Shown piece by piece: positions 1 through 7,336 of a DNA stretch of 19,458 bases. The stretch's first letter is position 1; each line of letters opens with the position of its first letter. This DNA comes from MAG-120531 sp002378585 (lineage in GTDB: Bacteria > Bacteroidota > Bacteroidia > Flavobacteriales > Flavobacteriaceae): NCBI GenBank assembly GCA_937890575.1, contig CALADZ010000090.1, forward strand, positions 1 through 19,458, given 5' to 3'. The notes beneath the pieces are model-generated. The model was not told where the DNA came from and did not search any database. It saw only the letters and a list, made by a program, of their open reading frames with translations. A program made the position numbers and the translations under genes.

Positions 1-378
1 TTAGCTGAAGAGCAGCTGTTGCGTGAATGGAGCGCTGCTCCCCAGACCGATGAGCCACAAGAACTCGCCTGGGCACAATTGATGCGCGGAATTAGTCAAG
101 CAAAAGAATCTGAGCCCCAACAGCTTTGGGCTCCCCCAGTACGCACCATACCTCGTTTTCAAAGATTTAAGTACACTGCGATAGCCGCTTCTGTGGCTTT
201 GGTTTTGGGAACCACTGTGTTTACTGGTCACCGTCAATACCAAAAAAGACAAGCCCAAATCGCCTACGAGCAAACATTGGCCGCATTTGAGCTCGTTTCT
301 GTACAAATGCAAAAAGCCAACAAATCAATAGCCTACCTGGAAACCTATGAACAAACAAAAAACAAACTTTTTAAATAG
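1..378 (+). CDS. Probable anti-sigma factor, 3' part (5' end outside window)
   Basis: The reading frame is open from base 1 and ends at TAG 376-378, giving 125 residues of a truncated protein. The true start lies upstream of the window; the TTG at 19 is only an internal codon. A charged N-terminal part is followed by one hydrophobic segment at about residues 58-75 of the visible part, rich in Ala, Val and Leu. A short Gln/Lys-rich tail of about 50 residues, probably helical, then follows. This topology, cytoplasmic head then one membrane helix then a small periplasmic tail, fits membrane anti-sigma factors. In Bacteroidota such genes commonly sit between an ECF sigma factor and DUF4252 genes, and two DUF4252 genes do follow here after 6 nt. 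No family motif is visible in the remaining part, so the assignment rests on topology and context. Confidence 0.6.
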   Translation, partial: LAEEQLLREWSAAPQTDEPQELAWAQLMRGISQAKESEPQQLWAPPVRTIPRFQRFKYTAIAASVALVLGTTVFTGHRQYQKRQAQIAYEQTLAAFELVSVQMQKANKSIAYLETYEQTKNKLFK

Positions 379-384
379 ATAACT

Positions 385-933
385 ATGAAGATGAAATCTG
401 TATTATTCACCTGTGCCTTAGCTTTTAGTTTATGGGCCACCAAGGCACAGTCGATTTTCGATGCTTTGGAAAATAACGATGCGGTAAGCAGCGTTGTCGT
501 CAATAAGAGCATGTTTATGATGCTCAGTAAATTTGAGGCCGCTCTGGATACAGAACCTGAGGCTAAGCAGTTTATAGAGATGGCCAAGAACATTCAAAGC
601 CTGAAAGTATTCACTACTTCAGATAAACAAGTAACCGCCCAAATGGAACAGATGGTGACCAAATACGTGGCACAAAATAAGTTGATAGAGTTGATGAGAG
701 CGCGGGATAAGGAAGGACATGTTCGTTTTTATATCAGACCGGGCGCTACCGAGGACAAGGTGAGAGAACTACTCATGTTTGTCGATCAACTATCTGGTCA
801 GGGCCAAATCAATGGCAGAAAAGTGGAAAATGTGTTACTGACTATTGTTGGGGATATTGACCTGAACAAAATCAGTGGATTGATCGCCAAAATGAATTTG
901 CCTCAAGAATTAAATAGAGTATCTAAAAAATAA
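385..933 (+). CDS. DUF4252 domain protein, secreted
   Basis: A 182-residue protein of unknown function. The first 22 residues form a signal peptide (KMKS, then a hydrophobic stretch, then TKAQS), so it is exported to the periplasm or envelope. The mature part resembles DUF4252: a predicted mixed fold with LKVFTTSD around residue 73, a Gln/Met-rich helix, and a C-terminal block with VLLTIVGDIDL and KISGLIAKM. No catalytic motif is visible. It lies 6 nt after the probable anti-sigma gene and 3 nt before a second DUF4252 gene, so the three are almost certainly cotranscribed and share regulation, probably by an ECF sigma factor encoded upstream. The family call is from recognition of the sequence pattern, not from a search. 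Confidence 0.75.
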   Translation: MKMKSVLFTCALAFSLWATKAQSIFDALENNDAVSSVVVNKSMFMMLSKFEAALDTEPEAKQFIEMAKNIQSLKVFTTSDKQVTAQMEQMVTKYVAQNKLIELMRARDKEGHVRFYIRPGATEDKVRELLMFVDQLSGQGQINGRKVENVLLTIVGDIDLNKISGLIAKMNLPQELNRVSKK

Positions 934-936
934 TCC

Positions 937-1506
937 ATGAGAAGAATATATATATGGGTCATGGCACTAGCCCTGGTTTCCTGCCAAGATAGTCCGATTC
1001 AAGAATTTTTTGCCCAAAAGCAAGAAGATCCCAATTTCAATAGCATGGTCTTGCCAGCCAGCCTATTGGGTATTTCCCAAGACAGTTTGAGCGATCAGCA
1101 AAGAGAAGCGGTAAATAGCCTAAAGAAAGTTCACCTGATTTGGCAGGAAAAAGACAGTGTGAACACGGATATTTCAGCATCCGTTCTTCAAGCAAAAGCA
1201 GCTCTTGAAGACCCTAATTATGAGACCATGATGAAGGTGCAAATGCCCTGGGGACAAGGTCAAGTTTTATTTAAGGGTACTGAAGATGCTGTTGATGAGT
1301 TCATTCTTATGGGTGCTCGCGATAGCCTATTGATCATGGCGCGAATCATGGGAGACAACATGCATCCCAAATACCTGATGCCGTTTTTATCCTCGATGAA
1401 CAAAGCGCAACCAGATATGGAAGCACTGAAGCCATTGATGATGATGCTTAAAGAAAAAGAGGTTTTGCCCGTTAATCAACAAGCTAGAGACTCTTTAGTA
1501 GAGTAG
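937..1506 (+). CDS. DUF4252-like lipoprotein
   Basis: A 189-residue protein starting 3 nt after the previous stop codon. The N-terminus is a type II signal peptide with a clear lipobox (LVSC, Cys16), so the mature protein should be lipid-anchored. The first residues after Cys are QDSP. The body has the layout of its neighbour: an N-terminal helical part, a central strand region near VLFKGTEDAVDEFILMGARD, and a Met-rich C-terminal helix (LMMMLKEKE). I read it as a second, divergent DUF4252 member. Pairs of DUF4252 proteins, one soluble and one lipidated, behind an anti-sigma gene suggest partners in one envelope process, but that process is unknown. The gene ends 2 nt from the end of the convergent purB. 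Confidence 0.7.
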   Translation: MRRIYIWVMALALVSCQDSPIQEFFAQKQEDPNFNSMVLPASLLGISQDSLSDQQREAVNSLKKVHLIWQEKDSVNTDISASVLQAKAALEDPNYETMMKVQMPWGQGQVLFKGTEDAVDEFILMGARDSLLIMARIMGDNMHPKYLMPFLSSMNKAQPDMEALKPLMMMLKEKEVLPVNQQARDSLVE

Positions 1507-1508
1507 TC

Positions 1509-2852
1509 TTAGATCCCGGTATAGTTTTGAGGAGTAATCATCCGTAAACTTTGTTTCACTGATTCGCCCACTTCAAGCCCATCAATAAATTGGCGCATGG
1601 ATTGGGCGTTTATCTTTTCATGGGTTCTGGTAAGTCCTTTTAATGCCTCATAAGGATTTGGGTACCCTTCTCGTCGAAGGATTGTTTGAATGGCCTCAGC
1701 TACTACGGCCCAATTATCCTCCAGGTCTTGGTTGATTTTTTGCTGGTTGAGCACTAATTTACCCAATCCTTTAGCGGTAGATTGGATGCCGATTAATCCA
1801 TGTGCCCAAGGTGTACCAATATTGCGCAAGACGGTACTATCAGTTAAATCTCTTTGTAGTCTTGAAATGGGCAATTTCTCTGACATGAAGGAAAGCAGCG
1901 CATTGGCCACCCCAAAGTTACCCTCAGCATTTTCAAAATCAATAGGATTTACCTTGTGAGGCATAGCGGATGAGCCAATTTCTCCAGCTTTGATTTGCTG
2001 TTTGAAATAATCCATAGAAATGTAAGACCAGATGTCTCGATCTAAATCAATCAAGATGGTGTGAATTCTTTTCATGCCATCCATCAAGGCAGCTAGGTGG
2101 TCATAATGCTCTATCTGCGTGGTGGGAAATGAATGATGCAAACCCAAGATGCGTTCCACAAAATCATGGCCAAATGCTTTCCAATCAAACTCTGGGTAGG
2201 CGACGTGATGTGCGTTGTAGTTTCCGGTAGCTCCACCAAATTTTGCGGCATGAGGAACATGAGCTATACTGCTCATCTGTTGATTGAGTCGTTCGACAAA
2301 CACCTGAATTTCTTTTCCTAATCGAGTTGGAGAGGCTGGTTGTCCATGAGTGCGCGCCAACATGGGCACTTCTTTCCATTGCTCTGCTCGTTGTGAAAGC
2401 TGTTGGATGAGCGATTGAATTGAGGGGGCATATACCTGATCCCAAGCCTCTTTAATGGACAAGGGTATCGCAGTATTATTGATGTCTTGGGATGTTAATC
2501 CAAAATGGATAAATTCTTTGTAAGCTTCCCAACCCTGCTGATCAAAAAATTGTTTGATCAAATATTCTACCGCCTTGACGTCATGGTTAGTCACCTGCTC
2601 GATGCTTTTTACTTCCAAGGCTTGCTCGGTCGTAAAATCTGTGTAGAGGGAACGCAATTGGGGAAATCCTGAGGGCGGAAACGTAGCCAGTTGAGGTAAG
2701 CCGAACTCGCAAAGTGCGATGAAGTACTCAACTTCGACACGCACTCGGTACTTAATCAAAGCGTATTCTGAAAAATAGGGCGATAACGCCTTTGTTTTAT
2801 CGGCATATCGGCCATCTACAGGAGAAATGGCATTGAGGGCTCTGGTAGACAT
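1509..2852 (-). CDS. purB: Adenylosuccinate lyase
   Basis: A cytoplasmic enzyme of purine synthesis that removes fumarate from SAICAR and from adenylosuccinate. The 447-residue length and sequence match the E. coli-type branch of the family (456 residues). Visible hallmarks are the N-terminal ALNAISPVDGRY, the TSQDINNTA segment, THGQPASPTRLGKE around residue 168 with a catalytic-region His, and the signature SSAMPHKVNPIDFEN at about 294-308. That signature carries the serine loop of the fumarase/aspartase superfamily. I chose the ATG at 2852. The open frame extends to a TTG at 2873, but that TTG lies inside a promoter -7 box (TATATTTG, 2878-2871), so it is unlikely to be transcribed as a start. 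The gene has its own promoter although it follows the amylase gene on the same strand. Confidence 0.96.
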   Translation of the reverse strand: MSTRALNAISPVDGRYADKTKALSPYFSEYALIKYRVRVEVEYFIALCEFGLPQLATFPPSGFPQLRSLYTDFTTEQALEVKSIEQVTNHDVKAVEYLIKQFFDQQGWEAYKEFIHFGLTSQDINNTAIPLSIKEAWDQVYAPSIQSLIQQLSQRAEQWKEVPMLARTHGQPASPTRLGKEIQVFVERLNQQMSSIAHVPHAAKFGGATGNYNAHHVAYPEFDWKAFGHDFVERILGLHHSFPTTQIEHYDHLAALMDGMKRIHTILIDLDRDIWSYISMDYFKQQIKAGEIGSSAMPHKVNPIDFENAEGNFGVANALLSFMSEKLPISRLQRDLTDSTVLRNIGTPWAHGLIGIQSTAKGLGKLVLNQQKINQDLEDNWAVVAEAIQTILRREGYPNPYEALKGLTRTHEKINAQSMRQFIDGLEVGESVKQSLRMITPQNYTGI

Positions 2853-2870
2853 CGTCGGCGAATTAAAGGG

Positions 2871-2878
2871 CAAATATA
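2871..2878 (-). promoter_or_regulatory. Promoter -7 box of purB
   Basis: TATATTTG matches the Bacteroidota -7 consensus TAnnTTTG exactly and ends 18 nt before the purB ATG. A TTTG on the same strand about 16 nt upstream could serve as the -33 element; this spacing is slightly short. The box also supplies the TTG that extends the open frame upstream. Confidence 0.6.
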
Positions 2879-2880
2879 GT

Positions 2881-2900
2881 CATTTGAAACGAGTCAAATG
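2881..2900. repeat. Inverted repeat upstream of purB
   Basis: CATTTGA, then 6 nt, then TCAAATG: perfect 7-bp arms. It sits just upstream of the purB -7 box, covering the -33 region, and 13 nt after the end of the amylase gene. It could be an operator for purB or a weak hairpin after the amylase gene. No T-run follows it, so a standard terminator is unlikely. Arms of this length also arise by chance in a window of this size. Confidence 0.35.
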
Positions 2901-2912
2901 ATCCGTTTGCGC

Positions 2913-4544
2913 CTAGTTTTCTTGCAAAAGCACCGTATCAAATGGAGTGTCGATAACTAAAACACCCTGCTTAACTTCTGCTGAACTACCGGAGTAGGCA
3001 TCCATCAATCGAGTTCCATCAGTCCATACCGACTGTACCTTGATTTTTTTCAAACCCAACGGTTGTTCTAGCCCTATGACCACTCGATCATCTCCATAGG
3101 TTCTAGAAAAAGCATAGGGAGCTTCTTGGATTAATTGATGTATTCCTTTACCGACACTGAGGTGGGCACGTCTAAATTTACCTATTTTTTGCCAGTGGGT
3201 CAGATTTTCAGCCACTAGTGGATCACTTAAACTCGCCCAATCCATGGGAGTTCTTAGGTTAGCGTCACCCACGGCTCCCTCGAAGGTAAGCGGTCTGTTG
3301 ACTTCATCACCATAGTAAATTTGGGCTCCTCCTGGAGATAGAAGCAATACGTTGGCCGCTTTTTTGCCTTGCGTACGGTCTTTGTCAAAAGCATCTCCAT
3401 CATCGTGAGAATCGATGTAGTTTAACAGCCCCTTTCCTTGGTGGGTCGTTTGTAGGTAGTTATTTTGTTCAGAAAATAGGGCTTCATAACCTTTTTTGGC
3501 TTCGTGTTTAAAGCCAAAATGAATCATGGCGTTAAAACCAAATTGGTAATAATCCACTGTTTTATCCCCAAATGAATAGGCTGTTCCTCCTGCTGGATGA
3601 TAACCGTATACTTCTCCTACCAGGTAAAAAGGTGTTTTACCAAATGTTTGTTCCGGATGGTCTGCTCTCCACTGTCCCAATGCCCAGGAAGATTGTTCAT
3701 ATAACATGGTCCAAGCATCTTCAGAGGCGTGTTTGGCGGTATCTACCCTAAATCCATCGACGCCTAACTCACGTACATAATCCGTGAGCCACTTGACGAT
3801 GTAGGCTTTTGGACTTCTCGGATAACCGGTACGCTGAAAAAATGCTTCGAGTTCCTCTACTTCTTGAGCCAATCTGCCTTCAGCAGTCCATTTTTCAACC
3901 AATGAGGTCGGTAGCATAACTGGTTCATTGGACTCGGTGATGATGTCCGGTAGATTGGCCACTAGGGTACATGCAGTGGTGCCTTGGTAGTTTTGAAAGT
4001 CACACACAGGGCTTAATCGCACCCAATCACTAGGCCAAGCAGCATCTATTTCAGTAACAGGTCCCGTATGGTTGAGCACGGCATCTAGGACTATCCTGAT
4101 TTGATGTTTGTGCGCCGTGTCAATCAAGGTTTTTAAATCTTCCATGGTCCCAAAATTGGGGTCGATGGCCGTCCAGTCTTTGGTCCAATACCCGTGATAG
4201 CCATAAGTAAGACCAGTTCCTTCATCTGTAGCACCGTGTATTTGCTCTACAACTGGGGTGAACCACAAGGCGTTAACCCCCAATTCATCGAAATACCCGG
4301 ATTCTATTTTTTGGGTAATCCCCTGCAGATCACCACCTTCAAAGCCGCGAAGCACTGCGGTCTCCTTTTCTCTTGAAAAATTGACATCATTGCTGTTGTT
4401 TCCATTGTGAAAACGATCGGTCATCATAAAGTAAACAGTGGCCGCTTCCCAATCAAAAGGATAAGTAGTGTTGACTTCTTTTTGAACAGGTTGGCAACTC
4501 ACCACCATTGTGGCAGTGATCAAAAGCAAAAAAAGGTGTTTCAT
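2913..4544 (-). CDS. Alpha-amylase family GH13 lipoprotein
   Basis: A 543-residue secreted glycoside hydrolase. It should cleave alpha-1,4-glucans in the periplasm or at the cell surface. The N-terminus from the ATG at 4544 is a lipoprotein signal with lipobox VVSC. All GH13 regions are present: DAVLNH (154-159), GFRVDTAKH with nucleophile Asp268, LVGEVYGY with acid/base Glu311, and IDSHDD with His380-Asp381. The GYHGYWTKDW and LPDIITES segments recall periplasmic MalS-like enzymes, a tentative comparison. Two Cys about 11 residues apart in the loop after region I could form a disulfide. The open frame runs 19 codons further upstream, but that part overlaps the preceding gene and would bury the signal peptide, so I reject it. 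The start lies 4 nt after the upstream stop, suggesting translational coupling. Confidence 0.92.
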   Translation of the reverse strand: MKHLFLLLITATMVVSCQPVQKEVNTTYPFDWEAATVYFMMTDRFHNGNNSNDVNFSREKETAVLRGFEGGDLQGITQKIESGYFDELGVNALWFTPVVEQIHGATDEGTGLTYGYHGYWTKDWTAIDPNFGTMEDLKTLIDTAHKHQIRIVLDAVLNHTGPVTEIDAAWPSDWVRLSPVCDFQNYQGTTACTLVANLPDIITESNEPVMLPTSLVEKWTAEGRLAQEVEELEAFFQRTGYPRSPKAYIVKWLTDYVRELGVDGFRVDTAKHASEDAWTMLYEQSSWALGQWRADHPEQTFGKTPFYLVGEVYGYHPAGGTAYSFGDKTVDYYQFGFNAMIHFGFKHEAKKGYEALFSEQNNYLQTTHQGKGLLNYIDSHDDGDAFDKDRTQGKKAANVLLLSPGGAQIYYGDEVNRPLTFEGAVGDANLRTPMDWASLSDPLVAENLTHWQKIGKFRRAHLSVGKGIHQLIQEAPYAFSRTYGDDRVVIGLEQPLGLKKIKVQSVWTDGTRLMDAYSGSSAEVKQGVLVIDTPFDTVLLQEN

Positions 4545-4548
4545 GGGA

Positions 4549-5313
4549 TTATTGTTTTCTGTTGAGTACTCGGTAAGATTCGTAGCATTCACTGATGGCA
4601 TCTAGAATCTGAAGGTCATTGGCGGTAGCAATAAATGATTTTGAATAATTGCAGTTGGTCAAAATGTCTTCTATGTCTACTTTTTCCAATCCAAGCAGTT
4701 CTTGAAGAGTGAGTCGGTCAAATTTTGACGCCAATAAATCATTAATCGCATCGTCTTGTTTCATTTGTTGAAGCTGACGCATTTTGCGTGGTTGTTTGCC
4801 AAATATGTTTCGAAGTAAATCTGCGGGATTTAAAATGGCGCCCAAAACTTTGGAAGCAGCATTTGGTTTTCTTGACCCTGCTTCATAACCTACGGAAAGC
4901 CCAGAAATGCTGTATTGAAATGCATCTTCCACAGGAAGTCTACGCACATCTATTTCTAGATAACCGGTGAGTTGGTAGGGTTTGAGTACAACTTCCTCCA
5001 AGGCATAGGCGAGTTCAGTCAGTTCGATCGTATTATCAAAGCGAAACATGTCTGAAGTTACCCTAACTTTTAGAGGCTTAAAGCCTAAATAGGAGAGGTA
5101 TAATGTATCGTTGGCTTGGGCTGTCAGGGTAAAACGTCCTTCTTGGTCTGTAATGGTTCCTTTGATTTGCGTGAGGTTAATCACGTGAACCGCTGACATG
5201 GACTCCTTGTTCTGTGCATTGATCACCTGGGCCTTGACGGTCATCGATGTTTCTTGGCTCCAGAGTAAACTTGAGGTAAATACGAATAGACAAAGGGCAA
5301 TAAAAGGCCTCAT
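4549..5313 (-). CDS. Carboxypeptidase-regulatory-like domain protein, exported
   Basis: A 254-residue protein with a signal peptide (residues 1-20, ending LLWSQ). Residues about 26-107 form a carboxypeptidase D regulatory-like beta-sandwich, the domain found at the N-terminus of many TonB-dependent receptors. Its cues are GTITDQEGRFTL and DTLYLSYLGFKPLKV. The remaining 150 residues are not a receptor barrel. They are probably helical and end with two Cys (CNYSK, SECYES) and no recognised motif. It is thus a free-standing protein of this type, common in Bacteroidota and of unknown role, perhaps carbohydrate binding or envelope assembly. It lies 4 nt before the amylase start on the same strand, so the two are likely cotranscribed. 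A weak -7-like TATCTTTA lies at 5338-5331. Confidence 0.8.
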   Translation of the reverse strand: MRPFIALCLFVFTSSLLWSQETSMTVKAQVINAQNKESMSAVHVINLTQIKGTITDQEGRFTLTAQANDTLYLSYLGFKPLKVRVTSDMFRFDNTIELTELAYALEEVVLKPYQLTGYLEIDVRRLPVEDAFQYSISGLSVGYEAGSRKPNAASKVLGAILNPADLLRNIFGKQPRKMRQLQQMKQDDAINDLLASKFDRLTLQELLGLEKVDIEDILTNCNYSKSFIATANDLQILDAISECYESYRVLNRKQ

Positions 5314-5339
5314 GCAGATGATTTAGGCCTTAAAGATAG

Positions 5340-5367
5340 GCACTGGGCATGAAAAAATACCCAGTGC
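5340..5367 (-). terminator. Possible terminator after the DEAD-box helicase gene
   Basis: GCACTGGG pairs with CCCAGTGC around a 12-nt loop, an 8-bp GC-rich stem starting 18 nt after the helicase stop codon. On the minus strand the downstream tract (CCTATCTTTAAGG) is only moderately T-rich, and the T-run lies in the loop. It separates the helicase from the next gene on the same strand and is the best candidate for ending that transcript. Confidence 0.5.
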
Positions 5368-5385
5368 ACTACTTTTTAGGATTAT

Positions 5386-7182
5386 TTAACCAAATCCCTG
5401 TCTGCGTTTGCTTTTTTTAGCTGGATCAAACTCGAATTTCTTTTTCTTGTCAAATCCGCCTTTTCCTTGGTAGCCACCTTTGTCAAATGAAGGTTTTGAT
5501 TTTTTAAATCCGGGACGATCAAAATCTCTTTTGCCTTTCGGTTTTCCTTTGAAATTACCCGGTCCTTCTGTGGATACTTCTACATTGATAAAACGACCGT
5601 CTACTTTGAATTCGTGGAACGTTTCTAGAATAATGTCTTTAGCCGTTGTGTCGGAATTAAAGAAGGAGAAACTGTCTTTGACATCTACTTTGTAGACGTC
5701 ATCTTTTCCAAGTCCCACTGTATCCCTGATGAAATCCTTTAGGGTCCCCCAGTTAAATCCATCTCTAGATCCGACATTGATAAAGTATCGAACGCTATCT
5801 GCGTTGCTGCTGCTGTATCCTTCAGACCGTTCTGCTCGATCTCCTCTATCCGAGGGTTCGGAGGCATTGAGATCTCTTGTTTTGTTGTAATAGTTGTAGA
5901 AGCGACCAAATTCGACAGAAACGATTTTTTTGATCAATTCTTCTTTGGTCAATCCGTCCAAAACTTCGTTGATTTTGGGTAGATATTCATCTACATCATG
6001 ATTGATTTCGGTGTTTTTAATCTTATTGGCCAAAGCAAACAACTGTATTTCACATATTTCCATTCCAGTAGGAATGTTTTTCAGGGTGAACTTTTGTTGG
6101 ATGATTTTTTCAATATGGCTGATTTTTCTCAGTTCAGAGCGAGTGACAATCACCATAGATACACCTTCTTTACCAGCCCTACCAGTTCTTCCAGATCGGT
6201 GGGTGTAGGTTTCTATTTCATCAGGTAATTGGTAGTTGATTACGTGGGTGATGTCATCGACATCTATTCCTCGAGCAGCAACATCCGTAGCCACCAACAT
6301 CTGTATTTGTTTCTTTCTGAAAGAGCTCATCACCAAATCTCTTTGATTTTGGCTGAGATCTCCGTGAAGTGCCGCAGCGTTATAACCGTCTTCAATGAGG
6401 TTTTCTGCTACTTTTTGGCAATCGCGTTTGGTGCGGCAAAACACCACTGAAAATATTTCAGGGTGCGCATCTGCTAAACGCTTTAGTGCTTGGTAACGAT
6501 CTCTACTTCCCGCTACATAGTATTCGTGAACGATGGTGCTGGCTCCAGAATTTTTTGACCCTACCGTGATTTCAACCGGTTGGTTCATGAATTTTTTGGC
6601 AATCACAGATACCTCTTTAGGCATGGTGGCAGAAAACAACCAAGTTCTTTTTTCTTTAGGGGTATTGGATAAGATGTCTTGAATATCTTCGTAGAAGCCC
6701 ATATTGAGCATTTCATCCGCCTCATCCAAGATACAGTAGTCGATTTGGGTGATGTTGATCAAACCGCGATTGATCATGTCCTTCATCCTGCCTGGGGTAG
6801 CTACCACAATTTGCGCTCCTCTTTTGATTTGGCTGGCCTGTTCGGTGATGCTTGCACCACCGTAAATAGCTACGGTATGAAGGCCAGGAATGTATTTGGC
6901 ATACAACTTGATTTCGTTGGTGATTTGCAAACACAGTTCACGGGTAGGTGATAGGATAAGTCCTTGGGTGTGTTTTCTTGAAGGATCGATTTTTTGAATC
7001 AGTGGAAAACCAAAAGCAGCTGTTTTTCCTGTTCCTGTTTGGGCCAATGCGACCAAGTCAGTTTCCTCTCCTAAAAGGATGGGAATAGCTTTTTGCTGTA
7101 CTTCTGAGGGTTTTGTAAATCCTAAATCTTGGATGGCTTGAATCAAGGGAGCATCCAATCCCAATGTGTCAAATGTTGACAT
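5386..7182 (-). CDS. deaD: DEAD-box ATP-dependent RNA helicase (DeaD/CsdA-like)
   Basis: A 598-residue cytoplasmic RNA helicase that unwinds RNA duplexes in ribosome assembly, mRNA decay or cold adaptation. Motifs in order: Q motif GFTKPSEVQQ (21-30), Walker A AQTGTGKT (47-54), PTREL (79-83), DEAD (153-156), SAT (184-186), ARGID (303-307) and HRSGRTGR (328-335). A DbpA/CsdA-type RNA-binding domain follows at about 464-538. The protein ends in a basic Gly/Lys/Phe-rich tail of about 55 residues, likely disordered and RNA-binding. The ATG at 7182 begins MSTFDTLGLD, the usual family start. A longer frame to 7242 adds 20 residues encoded by the structured leader and is rejected. The exact paralogue name is uncertain because this family is multi-copy in Bacteroidota. 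Confidence 0.93.
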   Translation of the reverse strand: MSTFDTLGLDAPLIQAIQDLGFTKPSEVQQKAIPILLGEETDLVALAQTGTGKTAAFGFPLIQKIDPSRKHTQGLILSPTRELCLQITNEIKLYAKYIPGLHTVAIYGGASITEQASQIKRGAQIVVATPGRMKDMINRGLINITQIDYCILDEADEMLNMGFYEDIQDILSNTPKEKRTWLFSATMPKEVSVIAKKFMNQPVEITVGSKNSGASTIVHEYYVAGSRDRYQALKRLADAHPEIFSVVFCRTKRDCQKVAENLIEDGYNAAALHGDLSQNQRDLVMSSFRKKQIQMLVATDVAARGIDVDDITHVINYQLPDEIETYTHRSGRTGRAGKEGVSMVIVTRSELRKISHIEKIIQQKFTLKNIPTGMEICEIQLFALANKIKNTEINHDVDEYLPKINEVLDGLTKEELIKKIVSVEFGRFYNYYNKTRDLNASEPSDRGDRAERSEGYSSSNADSVRYFINVGSRDGFNWGTLKDFIRDTVGLGKDDVYKVDVKDSFSFFNSDTTAKDIILETFHEFKVDGRFINVEVSTEGPGNFKGKPKGKRDFDRPGFKKSKPSFDKGGYQGKGGFDKKKKFEFDPAKKSKRRQGFG

Positions 7183-7191
7183 GGTTTTGTA

Positions 7192-7229
7192 GTTTATCGC
7201 AAATATGTCTGTTGCATAGAGCGATAAAC
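7192..7229 (-). promoter_or_regulatory. Stem-loop in the 5' leader of the helicase mRNA
   Basis: GTTTATCGC (7192-7200) and GCGATAAAC (7221-7229) are perfect 9-bp arms. Inside them, TATG (7204-7207) pairs with CATA (7215-7218), leaving a 7-nt loop and a 3x2 internal loop. The structure ends 9 nt before the helicase ATG. If transcription starts at the -7 box at 7291-7284, this forms in the mRNA and could control ribosome access. A degenerate -7 (CATATTTG, 7207-7200) lies within it, so a promoter function is an alternative. Confidence 0.5.
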
Positions 7230-7283
7230 CATTGAAGGACACTCAGCGCAACACATGCTATACCAGCGGCGTTAATAATGGCG

Positions 7284-7291
7284 CAAAGGTA
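7284..7291 (-). promoter_or_regulatory. Promoter -7 box of the helicase gene
   Basis: TACCTTTG on the minus strand matches TAnnTTTG exactly. A TTG 16 nt further upstream (7310-7308) may be the -33 element. It would give a 5' leader of about 95 nt before the ATG at 7182, long compared with the other genes in the window. Confidence 0.5.
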
Positions 7292-7336
7292 GTCATTAAA
7301 TAACGAACAATCCTAACTCATTATTTTTATTGTAAG

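Noticed and set aside
2185..2445. Minus-strand open frame of 86 codons inside purB
   Set aside because: It lies in another frame of a clearly coding gene, has no promoter and has composition typical of a shadow frame.
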